64,000 nucleotides of DNA from Lichenifustis flavocetrariae (GTDB taxonomy: Bacteria; Pseudomonadota; Alphaproteobacteria; Rhizobiales; Beijerinckiaceae): positions 1-64,000 of the forward strand of contig NZ_JAMOIM010000005.1 in NCBI RefSeq assembly GCF_026130545.1, given 5' to 3'. Below, one piece after another: positions 36,142 to 45,550 of this stretch (positions are counted from its first letter, which is position 1; every line of letters begins with the position of its first letter). Made by a program: the position numbers and the translations under genes. Below the pieces are notes generated by a model. It saw nothing but the letters and a program-made list of their open reading frames with translations, made no database searches and was not told where the DNA came from.

Positions 36142-37431
36142 ATGAAGAAGATTGATGAAACCTCGGGACTGTCCCGCCGCTCGTTGCTGAAAACCGCCGG
36201 CGCCGCAGCCGGTGCCCTGGCGGGCGCCGGAACCATCACGGGCTTCCCGGCCGTCCATTCGCAGGAAAACAAGACCCTGCGCTATCTCGGCACGGCCGTG
36301 AACCAGTCGGCCGACATCGCCAAGAAGGTCAAGGAAGACACTGGCATCACGATCGAATACGTGGCCGTCACGACCGACGACGTGACGAAGCGGGTCATCA
36401 CGCAACCGAATTCCTATGACCTTGTCGACACCGAATATTTCTCGCTCAAAAAGCTCGTGCCGTCGGGCAACCTGCTGGCGATGGACGCCAAGAAGATCAA
36501 GCTTTTCGACCAGATCACGCCCATTTTCACCAAGGGCGAGTTGCCGAACGGCAAGAAGATCGGCGACCAGGGCACGGCACCCAAGAAGGTGATGTTCCTC
36601 GAGGGACAGCACTCGACCAAATTCTCGAAGACGCCGACCGAATGGGCGACGCTGATCCCGACGGTCTACAATGCCGACACACTCGGCATCCGGCCGGACC
36701 TCATCAAGCGCCCGATCACCTCCTGGGCCGAACTCCTCAATCCGGAGTTCAAGGGTAAGGCCGCGCTGCTCAACATCCCGTCGATCGGCATCATGGATTG
36801 CGCCATGGTCGTCGAGGCCACCGGCAAGCACAAATACGCCGACAAAGGCAACATGACGAAGGCCGAGATCGACCTGACCATGAAGGTCATGACCGAAGCG
36901 AAGCAGGCCGGCCAATTTCGCGCTTTCTGGAAGGATTTCAACGAGAGCGTGAATCTCATGTCCTCCGGCGAAACCGTCATCCAGTCCATGTGGTCGCCCG
37001 CCGTCACGGCGGTTCGATCCAAGGGCATCGCCTGCACGTTCCAGCCCCTCAAGGAAGGCTATCGTTCCTGGGCGTCGGGTTTTGCCGTGTCGAAGGGCGT
37101 CAGCGGACCGAAGCAGGAACTCGCCTACGAGTTCGTGAACTGGTTCCTGTCCGGCTGGGCCGGCGCCTACCTCAATCGCCAAGGCTATTACTCGGCCGTG
37201 CTGTCGACCGCCAAGGCCAATATGGAGCCCTACGAATGGGCCTATTGGATGGAAGGCAAGCCTGCCGAAAAGGACATCAAGGCGCCGGACGGCACCTTGC
37301 TGGAAAAGGCCGGCGCCAGCCGCGACGGCGGATCCTATGAAGACCGCATGGGCGGCGTCGCCTGTTGGAACTCGATCATGGACGAGAACGACTACATGGT
37401 CCGCAAATGGAACGAGTTCATCGCGGCCTGA
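36142..37431 (+). CDS. Periplasmic solute-binding protein (PotD/F-like), Tat-exported
   Basis: From MKKIDETSG the 429-residue protein carries a twin-arginine signal (SRRSLLKTAGAAAGALAGAG). It is a family 1-type extracellular solute-binding protein with polyamine-binding relatives (LRYLGTAVNQSADIAKKV, SWAELLNPEFKGKAALL, YEFVNWFLSGWAGAYL). The ATG follows AAAGAGG. The ligand cannot be read from sequence. Polyamines, amino-acid derivatives or other small cations are possible. Tat export implies folding or cofactor loading in the cytoplasm. Confidence 0.85.
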   Translation: MKKIDETSGLSRRSLLKTAGAAAGALAGAGTITGFPAVHSQENKTLRYLGTAVNQSADIAKKVKEDTGITIEYVAVTTDDVTKRVITQPNSYDLVDTEYFSLKKLVPSGNLLAMDAKKIKLFDQITPIFTKGELPNGKKIGDQGTAPKKVMFLEGQHSTKFSKTPTEWATLIPTVYNADTLGIRPDLIKRPITSWAELLNPEFKGKAALLNIPSIGIMDCAMVVEATGKHKYADKGNMTKAEIDLTMKVMTEAKQAGQFRAFWKDFNESVNLMSSGETVIQSMWSPAVTAVRSKGIACTFQPLKEGYRSWASGFAVSKGVSGPKQELAYEFVNWFLSGWAGAYLNRQGYYSAVLSTAKANMEPYEWAYWMEGKPAEKDIKAPDGTLLEKAGASRDGGSYEDRMGGVACWNSIMDENDYMVRKWNEFIAA

Positions 37432-37442
37432 TGCATGAACTT

Positions 37443-37567
37443 CCTTCTCCCGCCCCGGCGGGAGAAGACGACCCTTGCGTCAGCAAGGGTCGGATGAGGG
37501 GCGGCACGGCGCTGAGGTGACCCTCATCCGCCCTGCCGGGCACCTTTTCCCGTCCCAGGGGAAAGGA
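37443..37567. repeat. Intergenic palindromic mosaic (REP/RIME-like)
   Basis: Four consecutive hairpins fill the gap between the binding-protein and permease genes: CTTCTCCCGCC/GGCGGGAGAAG (11 bp, perfect), ACCCTTGC/GCAAGGGT (8 bp), CGGATGAGGG/CCCTCATCCG (10 bp, with about 20 bases between arms) and CCTTTTCCC/GGGGAAAGG (near perfect). The wording ACCCTCATCCGCCCT...GGGCACCTT is that of repeats scattered through many Rhizobiales genomes. In the transcript it could stabilise the binding-protein mRNA and lower permease expression. Confidence 0.8.
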
Positions 37568-37583
37568 AACCTGAGGGCTCTCC

Positions 37584-38549
37584 GTGACCACGACCGACTC
37601 GATACCGACACCCAGGAACCCGGCCGCCGCCGCGATCGCATCCGACCCGACGCTCAGTCGGGAGGATGCCTCGCCACTCGGACGCGTTCTGCCGGGTTGG
37701 GTCCAGGCCATGCCGTTCGGATTGGTGTTCCTCGCGTTCTTCGTCGTTCCGCTCATCCTCGTCGTCGTGGTCAGCTTCTTCGACTACAACGACTACGAGA
37801 CCATCCCGAGCTTCACGACGCGCTCCTATGTCGAAAATTTCGAGGGCTGCGTCAGCCAGCTTCCCGATGTCTGCACCATCCTGAAGACCTATGGCTCGAC
37901 CCTGAAATTCTGTTTTCTGGTCTGGGCCTTGACCCTCGTAATCGGCTTCACGATCGCGTATTTCCTGGCGTTCCACGTGCGGTCCGTCACCGTCCAGATG
38001 ACCCTGGCCCTCGTCTGCACCATTCCGTTCTGGACCTCGAACGTGATCCGCATGATCTCGTGGATCCCGCTGCTCGGGCGCAATGGGCTGATCAATCAGA
38101 TGCTGGTCGGCGGCCACGTCGTCAGCCAGCCCGTCGAGTGGCTGCTCTACTCGCAATTCTCCGTGGTTTTGGCGTTCGTGCACCTGTTCACCTTCTTCAT
38201 GGTGATTCCGATCTTCAATTCGATGGCCCGGATCGACAAACGGCTGATCGAAGCCGCCTATGACGCCGGAGCGAACGGATGGCAGACGCTGTGGAACGTC
38301 ATCATCCCGCTGGCGAAACCCGGCATCGTGATCGGGTCGATTTTCGTCGTGACCATCGTGATGGGTGACTTCATCACCGTGGGGGTCATGGGTGGCGAGC
38401 AAGTGGCCTCCGCCGGCAAGGTGATCGAGACGCGCCTCAACGCGCTGCAATTCCCGCCGGCCGCCGCCAACGCGGTGCTGCTCCTCGTCGTGACGCTCGG
38501 CATCATCACGCTGCTGACCCGTGTGGTCGACATCCGAAAGGAACTTTAG
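37584..38549 (+). CDS. ABC transporter permease (PotB-like)
   Basis: The 321-residue membrane protein has about six helices and the cytoplasmic EAA loop EAAYDAGANGWQTLWNVIIPLAKPG, which contacts the ATPase. The long first periplasmic loop with two cysteines (FEGCVSQLPDVC) may form a disulfide. It pairs with the permease directly downstream. The GTG start follows a GAGGGC site immediately after the palindromic repeat. Confidence 0.88.
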   Translation: MTTTDSIPTPRNPAAAAIASDPTLSREDASPLGRVLPGWVQAMPFGLVFLAFFVVPLILVVVVSFFDYNDYETIPSFTTRSYVENFEGCVSQLPDVCTILKTYGSTLKFCFLVWALTLVIGFTIAYFLAFHVRSVTVQMTLALVCTIPFWTSNVIRMISWIPLLGRNGLINQMLVGGHVVSQPVEWLLYSQFSVVLAFVHLFTFFMVIPIFNSMARIDKRLIEAAYDAGANGWQTLWNVIIPLAKPGIVIGSIFVVTIVMGDFITVGVMGGEQVASAGKVIETRLNALQFPPAAANAVLLLVVTLGIITLLTRVVDIRKEL

Positions 38550-38550
38550 G

Positions 38551-39441
38551 ATGCGGGAAGGTCGCTCTCTCGGCTTCTATCTGCTGGCGGCTTTTTTCGC
38601 CGCCTATGTGTTGTTCCTCTATGGGCCGATGATCGTCATCTTCCTGCTGTCGTTTCAGGGGCCGACGGGCGGGTTGACCTTTCCGATGGCGGGGTTCTCG
38701 CTCCACTGGTTCGGCAAGCTGTGGGAAGGTGGCGGCATCGTCGACATCGGCGCGGCTTTCCGGCGCTCGCTCGCGCTCGGCCTCACCGTGATGGTCGTCA
38801 CAGTGGTGTTCTCGGTTCTGGCGGGGCTTGGCTTCCGCAAGAAGTTCCGTGGCCAGGGGCTATTGTTCTATACCGCGATCGCCAGCCTCATCGTCCCATC
38901 GATCATCACCTCGCTCGGCATCGCGCTGATGTTTCGGGAACTCGACGATTTCGTCAAAGCCTACGGGCCCGCGTGGCTGACGGATGGCTATACGACCTCG
39001 ATGGGCCTGTTCACCTCGGGTCTCGGCGCCCATCTGACCTGGACGCTACCGTTCGGACTGTTGATCATGTTCGCCATTTTCAACCGGTTCGACGCGCGAT
39101 TGGAGGAAGCGGCGCGCGATCTCGGGGCGTCGCCCTGGCAGACGTTCCGCTACGTCGTCGCGCCCATCATCCTGCCTTCGCTCATCGGGGTCGCGCTGTT
39201 CGGCTTCACCCTGTCCTGGGACGAGATCGCCCGTTCAAGCCAGGCCATCGGCTCCTACAACACGCTTCCCATGGAACTCCAGGCACTGACCACAACCGTC
39301 ACGACGCCGCAGATCTACGCCCTCGGCACCACCACGACGGCCGTCTCGTTCATGGTCATCTCGGTGGCGCTGCTCGGCATCATGTATTCGCGCGCCCGAC
39401 AGGCGCGAAAGGGATCCGATGCCGGCAAGGGACTGGTGTAA
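38551..39441 (+). CDS. ABC transporter permease (PotC-like)
   Basis: From MREGRSLGFY, one base after the previous stop and behind GAAAGGA, the 296-residue product has about six membrane helices and the EAA motif EEAARDLGASPWQTFRYVVAPIILP. It is the second transmembrane subunit of the polyamine-type importer. An upstream extension of ten codons in the same frame lies inside the previous gene and is not needed. Confidence 0.88.
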   Translation: MREGRSLGFYLLAAFFAAYVLFLYGPMIVIFLLSFQGPTGGLTFPMAGFSLHWFGKLWEGGGIVDIGAAFRRSLALGLTVMVVTVVFSVLAGLGFRKKFRGQGLLFYTAIASLIVPSIITSLGIALMFRELDDFVKAYGPAWLTDGYTTSMGLFTSGLGAHLTWTLPFGLLIMFAIFNRFDARLEEAARDLGASPWQTFRYVVAPIILPSLIGVALFGFTLSWDEIARSSQAIGSYNTLPMELQALTTTVTTPQIYALGTTTTAVSFMVISVALLGIMYSRARQARKGSDAGKGLV

Positions 39442-39470
39442 CGGCGCCCTCTCCGGCATGGTACGTGGCC

Positions 39471-39941
39471 ATGCCGTCGACAGAATCCATGCCTGCTCCC
39501 GCCCTCACCATTCGGCCGCCCGGCCAGAACGATCGCGACGCATGGGAAAAGCTCTGGAAAGGCTATCAAACCTTCTACGAGGTTGACCTTCCTCCGGCCG
39601 TGACCGCCGAGACTTGGCGACGCATCCACGATCCCACGGAACCCGTCTGGGCGGCGCTCGCCTGGTCAGGCGATCTTGCGGTTGGCCTCGTGCACTGGCT
39701 GTTCCATCGCTCGACCTGGATGATCGAGGACTATTGCTACCTGCAGGACCTTTTCGTCGCGCCAGAGATCCGGGGCGGTGGGGTCGGGAGGCGCCTCATC
39801 GCGCATGTGCACGACGCGGCGCTGGGTGGCGGTGCCGGCCGCCTCTACTGGCTGACCCATGAGACCAACACGCAGGCCATGACGCTCTACGACGCGATCG
39901 GCAGCAAGAGCGGCTTCCTTCAATACCGCATGCCGCTTTAG
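39471..39941 (+). CDS. GNAT-family N-acetyltransferase
   Basis: The 156-residue product has the GNAT fold markers: acyl-CoA-binding loop VAPEIRGGGVGRRLIAHV (motif A, R-G-G-G-V-G) and the C-terminal strand YWLTHETNTQAMTLYDAIG. The start could also be the Met six codons later. It follows the ABC permeases on the same strand by 30 bases. An acetyltransferase acting on the imported amine is attractive but unproven. Its stop overlaps the convergent aroE stop. Confidence 0.82.
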   Translation: MPSTESMPAPALTIRPPGQNDRDAWEKLWKGYQTFYEVDLPPAVTAETWRRIHDPTEPVWAALAWSGDLAVGLVHWLFHRSTWMIEDYCYLQDLFVAPEIRGGGVGRRLIAHVHDAALGGGAGRLYWLTHETNTQAMTLYDAIGSKSGFLQYRMPL

Positions 39942-40774
39942 CGCCTGGCGAGATCGGCTTCGAGCGTGGCGCGCAGGGCCGGCGTCACTTCGGGGACGCG
40001 TCCGAACCAGCGCGCGAACCCCGGTACGGCCTGGTGCATCAGCATGCCGAGACCGCCGACCGCCGGGTGGCAGCCCGCACGCGCCTGACGCAGCAGGTCG
40101 GTTTCAAGCGGCGCATAGACGATGTCGCAGACCGTGGAGCCCGGCTTCAGGCCCGCGAGGTCGAGCACCAGGGGCGGCTTGCCGGTCATGCCCAAAGCCG
40201 TCGTGTTCACGAGGAGGTCCGTATCGGACAACAAGCCCGGCAATGCGTCGAGGTCGTGCACCGAGGGTAACCGGGCGAAGCTTTGCGACAGCGCTTCGGC
40301 GGTTCCGCGCGACCGGTTGACGAGCCAAACGTCCAGGCCGCGCTGCAGCAATCCGTACACGATGGCCCGCGCGGCGCCCCCTGCCCCTATCACAGTGGCA
40401 ACCCTAGCCTCCTCATCCCAGCCAGGCGCCTCCTGGTCGAGTGCGGATAAGAACCCGATGGCATCCGTGTTGCCGCCCCAGAGTCGATCCCCCTCGAACC
40501 AGAGCGTATTGACAGCCCCGATCGTCCGCGCGGCATCATCCAACTCGTCGACGAGCGCCAGCACCCCCGTCTTGTGCGGCACCGTGACGTTCCCGCCGAC
40601 GAACCCTGCCTGCCGCAGGCCGGAGACGAACTCCGCAAGGCGCTCCGGTGCCACCTCCACCCGCTCATATGAGCCAGGCAGACCAAGAGTTTCCAGCCAG
40701 TGGCCATGCAGCAGGGGCGAACGGGAATGGGTGATCGGCTGACCGATCACGAAAGCGCGGGGCGTGGCGGTCAC
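39938..40774 (-). CDS. aroE: Shikimate dehydrogenase
   Basis: The 278-residue enzyme has the shikimate-binding SRSPLLHG segment (residues 17-24) and catalytic Lys68 in NVTVPHK. It also has NTDAIGF, the NADP loop VIGAGGAARAI, NRSRGTAEAL and the closing QAVPGFARWFGRVPE. It reduces 3-dehydroshikimate in aromatic amino-acid synthesis. Its start overlaps the stop of the Uma2-like gene, so the two are co-transcribed. Confidence 0.94.
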   Translation of the reverse strand: MTATPRAFVIGQPITHSRSPLLHGHWLETLGLPGSYERVEVAPERLAEFVSGLRQAGFVGGNVTVPHKTGVLALVDELDDAARTIGAVNTLWFEGDRLWGGNTDAIGFLSALDQEAPGWDEEARVATVIGAGGAARAIVYGLLQRGLDVWLVNRSRGTAEALSQSFARLPSVHDLDALPGLLSDTDLLVNTTALGMTGKPPLVLDLAGLKPGSTVCDIVYAPLETDLLRQARAGCHPAVGGLGMLMHQAVPGFARWFGRVPEVTPALRATLEADLARR

Positions 40775-41355
40775 GTGGTGAGGACGTCCTGATAGATTTC
40801 GCTGAGGGGCAGGGAAACATCGAGCGCCGGCAGGTCAAGCACGGCCTCAAGTCCTTCGAGCGTTCGCAGGCTGGCCCAGGCTTCGCCCGCTCGATCAAAG
40901 ACGTCTATGGCCGAGCGATCACGTTCCACGAGAACGTAATGCTGCAGAGAGCCCAGCCGCTGGTAGACGCCCCATTTTTCAACACGGTCGCGCGCCGCAC
41001 TCCCTCGGGACACAACTTCGATCAGTACCACCGGGTTATCAACTGATGTAGCGCCAGCTGGAAGTGCCCCACAATGCACCATGATATCTGGCAATGTGGC
41101 ACTCTCGACCGTTTTGTTCTTCATGCAGAATGTCTCGAGGAACACACGGCAGGGACTATTCTGAGCGCGGAGCCTCTGGCGAAGACCGAATGCAAGGTTC
41201 TGGGCGATGATGTTGTGCTCCCACCGAGCCCCGACCATCATCTTCACGACCCGGCCGCCGATCAGTTCCCAGCGCTCGTCGCGCGGTCTGTCGGCCAAGA
41301 GTTCCTCGAAGTCGTCGAGATCCATCACGTCGAACTGATCCGTCAGATGGGACAT
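40771..41355 (-). CDS. Uma2-family (DUF820) restriction-endonuclease-fold protein
   Basis: The 194-residue protein has the Uma2 layout: an N-terminal FEELLADRPRDERWELIGG, then VGARWEHNIIAQNLAFGLR. A PD-(D/E)xK-like core follows (LPDIMVHCG, NPVVLIEVVSRGSAARDRVEKWGVYQ with E-V, then Lys). Such proteins are frequent in cyanobacteria and many soil bacteria with unknown roles, often horizontally spread. It is immediately upstream of aroE with ATGA overlap, an odd pairing. Confidence 0.82.
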   Translation of the reverse strand: MSHLTDQFDVMDLDDFEELLADRPRDERWELIGGRVVKMMVGARWEHNIIAQNLAFGLRQRLRAQNSPCRVFLETFCMKNKTVESATLPDIMVHCGALPAGATSVDNPVVLIEVVSRGSAARDRVEKWGVYQRLGSLQHYVLVERDRSAIDVFDRAGEAWASLRTLEGLEAVLDLPALDVSLPLSEIYQDVLTT

Positions 41356-41461
41356 GGTTCCTCTCTATCGTGGCTCCCGCTGCACGAACCGGGGACGTCG
41401 CGCTCTTGCATTCATGCAAAAACAATAGCACAGGCGCAAAGGCCCCGCGAAGGATCCCCGA

Positions 41462-42511
41462 TTGTCGAAGCCACCCCGCCGCCTGACCACGCCCGAGAAA
41501 CGCGACGACGATCACGACTTGTCGCTGCGTCCCCTCGTGCTCGGCGATTTCGTGGGCCAGGAGGCCGCGCGCAAGAATCTGAAGACCTTCGTCGAAGCCG
41601 CCAAAACGCGCGGCGAGGCGCTCGATCACGTGCTGTTCGTCGGCCCCCCAGGGTTGGGCAAGACCACCCTGGCCCAGATCGTGGCCCGCGAACTCGGCGT
41701 GAATTTCCGCTCGACCTCCGGCCCCGTGATCGCCAAAGCGGGCGACCTCGCGGCGCAATTGACGGCTCTCGAAGAGCGGGACGTGCTCTTCATCGACGAG
41801 ATCCACCGATTGAACCCGGCGGTCGAGGAAATCCTCTATCCGGCCATGGAGGATTTCCAGCTCGACCTCATCATCGGTCAAGGGCCGGCTGCGCGTTCGG
41901 TCAAGATCGATCTCGCCAAATTCACTCTCGTGGGCGCCACCACGCGCGCAGGCCTGCTGACAACGCCCCTGCGCGACCGCTTCGGGATCCCGATCCGTCT
42001 TAATTTCTACACGGTGCCGGAGCTCCAGCACATCGTGTCGCGCGGCGCGCGCGTGCTCGGCGTCGGAATGTCGGACGATGGCGCCAACGAGATCGCCAAG
42101 CGGGCCCGCGGCACCCCGCGCATCGCCGGCCGCCTGCTGCGCCGGGTGCGCGATTTCGCCATCGTCGACGAGGAGCCCACCATCACGCGCGCAATCGCGG
42201 ATCGCGCCCTCAAATTGCTCGAAGTGGACAGCATCGGCCTCGACCAGATGGACCGTCGCTACCTCGACGCGATCGCCCTGTCGTTTGGCGGCGGTCCGGT
42301 CGGGATCGAGACGATGGCGGCCGCGCTGTCCGAGCCGCGCGACGCGATCGAGGATATCATCGAGCCCTATCTGATCCAGATTGGCTTCCTGCAGCGTACC
42401 CCGCGAGGTCGCCTGCTGACACCGCACGCGTTTCGGCATCTCGGCCTGGCGCTCCCGTCGAGGCCCGATGCCGGTCAACTCGGCATGTTCGAGAACTCGG
42501 CCGATGACTGA
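41462..42511 (+). CDS. ruvB: Holliday junction branch-migration helicase RuvB
   Basis: The 349-residue AAA+ protein has Walker A GPPGLGKT (residues 61-68), Walker [10 protein letters not shown], sensor [10 protein letters not shown] and arginine-finger region [11 protein letters not shown]. The C-terminal winged helix ends [16 protein letters not shown]. The TTG start (read as [14 protein letters not shown]) follows GAAGGA and matches the family N-terminus. ruvC and ruvA, normally directly upstream, are not in the window. ybgC overlaps its end, matching the usual ruvB-ybgC-tol order. Confidence 0.95.
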   Translation: MSKPPRRLTTPEKRDDDHDLSLRPLVLGDFVGQEAARKNLKTFVEAAKTRGEALDHVLFVGPPGLGKTTLAQIVARELGVNFRSTSGPVIAKAGDLAAQLTALEERDVLFIDEIHRLNPAVEEILYPAMEDFQLDLIIGQGPAARSVKIDLAKFTLVGATTRAGLLTTPLRDRFGIPIRLNFYTVPELQHIVSRGARVLGVGMSDDGANEIAKRARGTPRIAGRLLRRVRDFAIVDEEPTITRAIADRALKLLEVDSIGLDQMDRRYLDAIALSFGGGPVGIETMAAALSEPRDAIEDIIEPYLIQIGFLQRTPRGRLLTPHAFRHLGLALPSRPDAGQLGMFENSADD

Positions 42512-42947
42512 GGCGCCACATCGACTCCCGGTGCGGATCTACTATGAGGACACGGATTTTTCCGGCGTCGTCTACCACGCGAACTATCTCCGCTTCATGG
42601 AGCGGGGCCGGACGGAGTTCCTGCGCACCCTCGGGGTCGATCAGGCGCAACTTACGGACGAGTCCGGGCAACCTCTCGCCTTCGTGGTGCGCCAGATGAC
42701 GGTGGATTTCCTGAGACCGGCCCGCATGGACGACCAAGTGATCGTCGAAACGCTGCTAGGCGCTCAGGCCGGCGCGTCGCTCGTGCTCGATCAACGGATT
42801 CTCCGTGCCGATGAGATCCTGATCACCGCGGCCGTCAAGGTCGCTCTGGTGGGCGGAGGTCGCGCTCGGCGGTTTCCGCCAGCCCTTGCAGCAAAAATCT
42901 CTGCCCGGACCGCATCACCAAGCATGGCCGAAATCGCGTTAAAATGA
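42504..42947 (+). CDS. ybgC: YbgC-type acyl-CoA thioesterase
   Basis: The 147-residue hot-dog-fold protein has the catalytic segment [26 protein letters not shown] (given here in part; Asp18 is the predicted catalytic residue). It begins inside the last codons of ruvB. YbgC proteins hydrolyse short or branched acyl-CoAs or acyl-ACP and accompany the tol-pal operon in many proteobacteria. Confidence 0.92.
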   Translation: MTEAPHRLPVRIYYEDTDFSGVVYHANYLRFMERGRTEFLRTLGVDQAQLTDESGQPLAFVVRQMTVDFLRPARMDDQVIVETLLGAQAGASLVLDQRILRADEILITAAVKVALVGGGRARRFPPALAAKISARTASPSMAEIALK

Positions 42948-42951
42948 GGCG

Positions 42952-42966
42952 TTAACGCGATCTTAA
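42952..42966. promoter_or_regulatory. CtrA-type site upstream of tolQ
   Basis: TTAA-CGCGATC-TTAA is a perfect TTAA-N7-TTAA, the full CtrA recognition sequence of alphaproteobacteria. Another TTAA half-site lies just before it, and a TTGACA hexamer follows three bases later. It sits in the 149-base gap before tolQ, so cell-cycle control of the tol genes is plausible. Confidence 0.6.
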
Positions 42967-43096
42967 GGTTGACACTTGCTTAATGGCCACAGATGGGAGA
43001 ACGATCGCGCCTGCTGCCAGCCCAACAATCGTCGGATTTGGGCGACAGGACACGCGACGCTGAACCCCGCGTCCGGCTTGCAAGGACCCTGACCGC

Positions 43097-43819
43097 ATGA
43101 ATCCCGCTGATGCCGCAGGCGCGGTGACCGAAGTCTCGATCATGAGCATGTTCTGGAATGCTCATCTCGTGGTGAAGATCGTGATGATCGGCCTGCTCAG
43201 TTCATCCGTCTGGTGCTGGGCGATCATCATCAACAAGACCATGCTGTTTGCCAAGACCCGGAAGGCGATGGACCGCTTCGAGCAGGTCTTCTGGTCCGGC
43301 CAGTCGCTGGAGGAACTCTACCAGACGTCGTCGCAGAAGCCGACGATCGGCATGGCGTCCTGCTTCGTCGCCGCGATGCGCGAATGGAAACGATCCTTCC
43401 AGAATGTCGGCGCCTCCTTCATGGGGCTCCATGCCCGGCTCGAAAAGGTTCTCGACGTGTCGATCGCGCGCGAGGTCGAAAAGCTTGAATCCGGCCTTCT
43501 CGTGCTGGCCACCGTCGCCTCCACGGCGCCCTTCGTCGGCCTGTTCGGCACGGTTTGGGGCATCATGTCGTCCTTCCGTTCCATCGCGGCATCGAAGAAT
43601 ACCTCCCTCGCGGTCATCGCACCCGGATTGGCCGAAGCCTTGTTCGCCACGGCCATCGGCCTCTTCGCGGCTATCCCGGCGCTTGTCTTCTTCAACAATC
43701 TTCAGGGCATGGTGGCACGCTTCCAGGCTCGCATGGAAAGCTTCGCCGACGAATTCTCATCCATCCTGTCCCGCCAGATCGACCAGCATGTCGGCGGCGA
43801 ACGGGATCGCGCGGCCTGA
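43097..43819 (+). CDS. tolQ: Tol-Pal system proton-channel subunit TolQ
   Basis: The 240-residue inner-membrane protein has three helices: one N-terminal (VVKIVMIGLLSSSVWCWAII) and two flanking the cytoplasmic domain (VLATVASTAPFVGLFGTVWG and LAEALFATAIGLFAAIPALV), as in the MotA/TolQ/ExbB family. With TolR it uses the proton gradient to energise TolA, keeping the outer membrane attached during constriction. It begins the tolQRAB run. Confidence 0.95.
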   Translation: MNPADAAGAVTEVSIMSMFWNAHLVVKIVMIGLLSSSVWCWAIIINKTMLFAKTRKAMDRFEQVFWSGQSLEELYQTSSQKPTIGMASCFVAAMREWKRSFQNVGASFMGLHARLEKVLDVSIAREVEKLESGLLVLATVASTAPFVGLFGTVWGIMSSFRSIAASKNTSLAVIAPGLAEALFATAIGLFAAIPALVFFNNLQGMVARFQARMESFADEFSSILSRQIDQHVGGERDRAA

Positions 43820-43852
43820 GGGGCTGCCGCAGACGCGCCGGGAGACGTTCAC

Positions 43853-44299
43853 ATGGGTATGTCGGCCGGAGTAGGCGGCAAGGGCGGGCGGCGCAAGCGC
43901 GGCGTTCCGCGTTACGGGGCGATGGCCGATATCAACATGACGCCGTTCATCGACGTGATGCTGGTTCTTCTCATCATCTTCATGGTCGCCGCACCACTGC
44001 TCGCGAGCGGCGTGCAGATCGACCTGCCGAAAACCTCGGCGGCGGCCCTCAACGTCGACCAGAAGCCGCTGAGCGTTGCCATCGACGAGAAGGGCGACGT
44101 GTTCGTGAACGATCAGGCGGCACCCACCGACGGGCTGGCCAATCAACTGTCGAGCCTTTCCAAGGAAGGTTTCGATGAGCGCATCTACGTCCGCGCGGCC
44201 AAGACAGTGAATTACGGGCGGGTCGCCGAGGTCATGTCGATCATCACGTCAGCCGGCTTCAAGAAAGTCGCTCTCGTGACCGAAAACGACAAGCAGTGA
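43853..44299 (+). CDS. tolR: Tol-Pal system protein TolR
   Basis: The 148-residue ExbD/TolR-family protein has one membrane helix with the essential aspartate (MTPFIDVMLVLLIIFMVAAP) and a periplasmic domain (ERIYVRAAKTVNYGRVAEVM). A basic, Gly-rich N-terminus (GVGGKGGRRKRGVPRYG) faces the cytoplasm. It sits between tolQ and tolA with short gaps. Confidence 0.95.
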   Translation: MGMSAGVGGKGGRRKRGVPRYGAMADINMTPFIDVMLVLLIIFMVAAPLLASGVQIDLPKTSAAALNVDQKPLSVAIDEKGDVFVNDQAAPTDGLANQLSSLSKEGFDERIYVRAAKTVNYGRVAEVMSIITSAGFKKVALVTENDKQ

Positions 44300-44312
44300 A
44301 AACGAGGCCGCT

Positions 44313-45494
44313 TTGAAGCTGAAGCTTTCGGAGCCGGGCTACGTCGTTTCAGGCGGCGTGCATCTTCTTGCCCTGCTGATGCTGATCGTCACCTTCACGA
44401 AGCCGGAACAGTTCGACCCGATGCAGGAGACCGTGCCGATCGAGACGATCAGCGACTCGGATTTCAACAAGGTGATGCAGGGCGACAAGAGCGCTTCGGC
44501 GGTACGGCCGGAAGCCCTGCCGAAAGTCGACAAGGTCGATCCGAGTCCCGAAGCGACACCGACGCCGCCGACACCTGACGCGCAGAAAACCGTGCCGACG
44601 CCACCACCACCGCCCGCACCGGAACCCGTCACGCAAGAGCAGCCACCGACGCCCCCCACACCACCTCCACCTCCGGTCGCTGAGACACAGCCGACGCCAC
44701 CGGCGCCGACGCCCCCCACCCCGCCGTCGCGCCCTGCGCCGGCGCCCGCCCCCGTTGTGCCGACGCCGCCGGAACGGGTCGATGCGGATGCGGAACCCGT
44801 TCAGGCAAAGCCGCTTCCCCCCGAACCGCCACGCCCGCCAGAGCGCGTGGCCGAGGCGAAACCGACCCCACCGGTAAAGCCGCACCCGACCCCAAAGCCT
44901 CCGAAGGTGGTGCCGAAGCCTGATCAACTGGCCAAGCTGCTCGATCAGGAACCGGCCGACCAACCCGCCGAGAAGCCGGTGCCCAAAGCGCCGACCAAGA
45001 TGGCTCGCACGCCTGCGCCCCCGACTGCGGCACAAACCGACGAGCAGTCCCATACATTCGACCTCACGGACATCTCGCGCTTGCTCAGTCATGATGCCCC
45101 GGCCCAGAAGGCCGCGACCGGCCGCGAACAGAGCAAACTCGCCTCGCTGGGCTCGGCGACCGCCCATGCCGACAGGATGGCTCCCTCGCTCTGGGGCCAA
45201 CTCGACGGCCTGATGGAAGAGCAATACCGGCAGTGTTGGAGCTATCTCGGCCTGAGCCCGGGCCAGAAATACGTGCCGCAGATTCGGGTGACCTATGATG
45301 AGAGCGGCGGCCTCGCCAGCGATCCCGTGCTGGTGAATCCGCCGAGCGATCCCACCCTGCGCAACCTCGCCGAAAGCGCGCTGCGTGCGGTCCGGCGCTG
45401 CAATCCGCTGCGGATCCCGTCCCAATATGCCCCCTACTACGACGAGTGGAAGGGACGCGTCTTGCGGTTCGATCCGCAAGAAATGGCGGGTTGA
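44313..45494 (+). CDS. tolA: Tol-Pal system protein TolA
   Basis: The 393-residue protein starts at TTG. It has one N-terminal membrane helix ([17 protein letters not shown]). A very long Pro-rich periplasmic stalk occupies about residues 60-240, with TPP/PPP repeats in place of the Ala/Lys-rich helix of enteric TolA. The TonB-like C-terminal domain has [22 protein letters not shown] and [11 protein letters not shown]. It spans the periplasm to contact Pal and TolB. Confidence 0.92.
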   Translation: MKLKLSEPGYVVSGGVHLLALLMLIVTFTKPEQFDPMQETVPIETISDSDFNKVMQGDKSASAVRPEALPKVDKVDPSPEATPTPPTPDAQKTVPTPPPPPAPEPVTQEQPPTPPTPPPPPVAETQPTPPAPTPPTPPSRPAPAPAPVVPTPPERVDADAEPVQAKPLPPEPPRPPERVAEAKPTPPVKPHPTPKPPKVVPKPDQLAKLLDQEPADQPAEKPVPKAPTKMARTPAPPTAAQTDEQSHTFDLTDISRLLSHDAPAQKAATGREQSKLASLGSATAHADRMAPSLWGQLDGLMEEQYRQCWSYLGLSPGQKYVPQIRVTYDESGGLASDPVLVNPPSDPTLRNLAESALRAVRRCNPLRIPSQYAPYYDEWKGRVLRFDPQEMAG

Positions 45495-45550
45495 CCGCTC
45501 ACGCCCTCCGCACCTTCCGTTCCCGACCTCCGCCCGTTCCAGGACTGATC

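Noticed and set aside
44349-45479. 376-codon Arg/Gly-rich frame antisense to tolA
   Set aside because: It is the complement of the Pro-rich TolA stalk. Poly-Pro codons read backwards give Gly, Arg and Trp.
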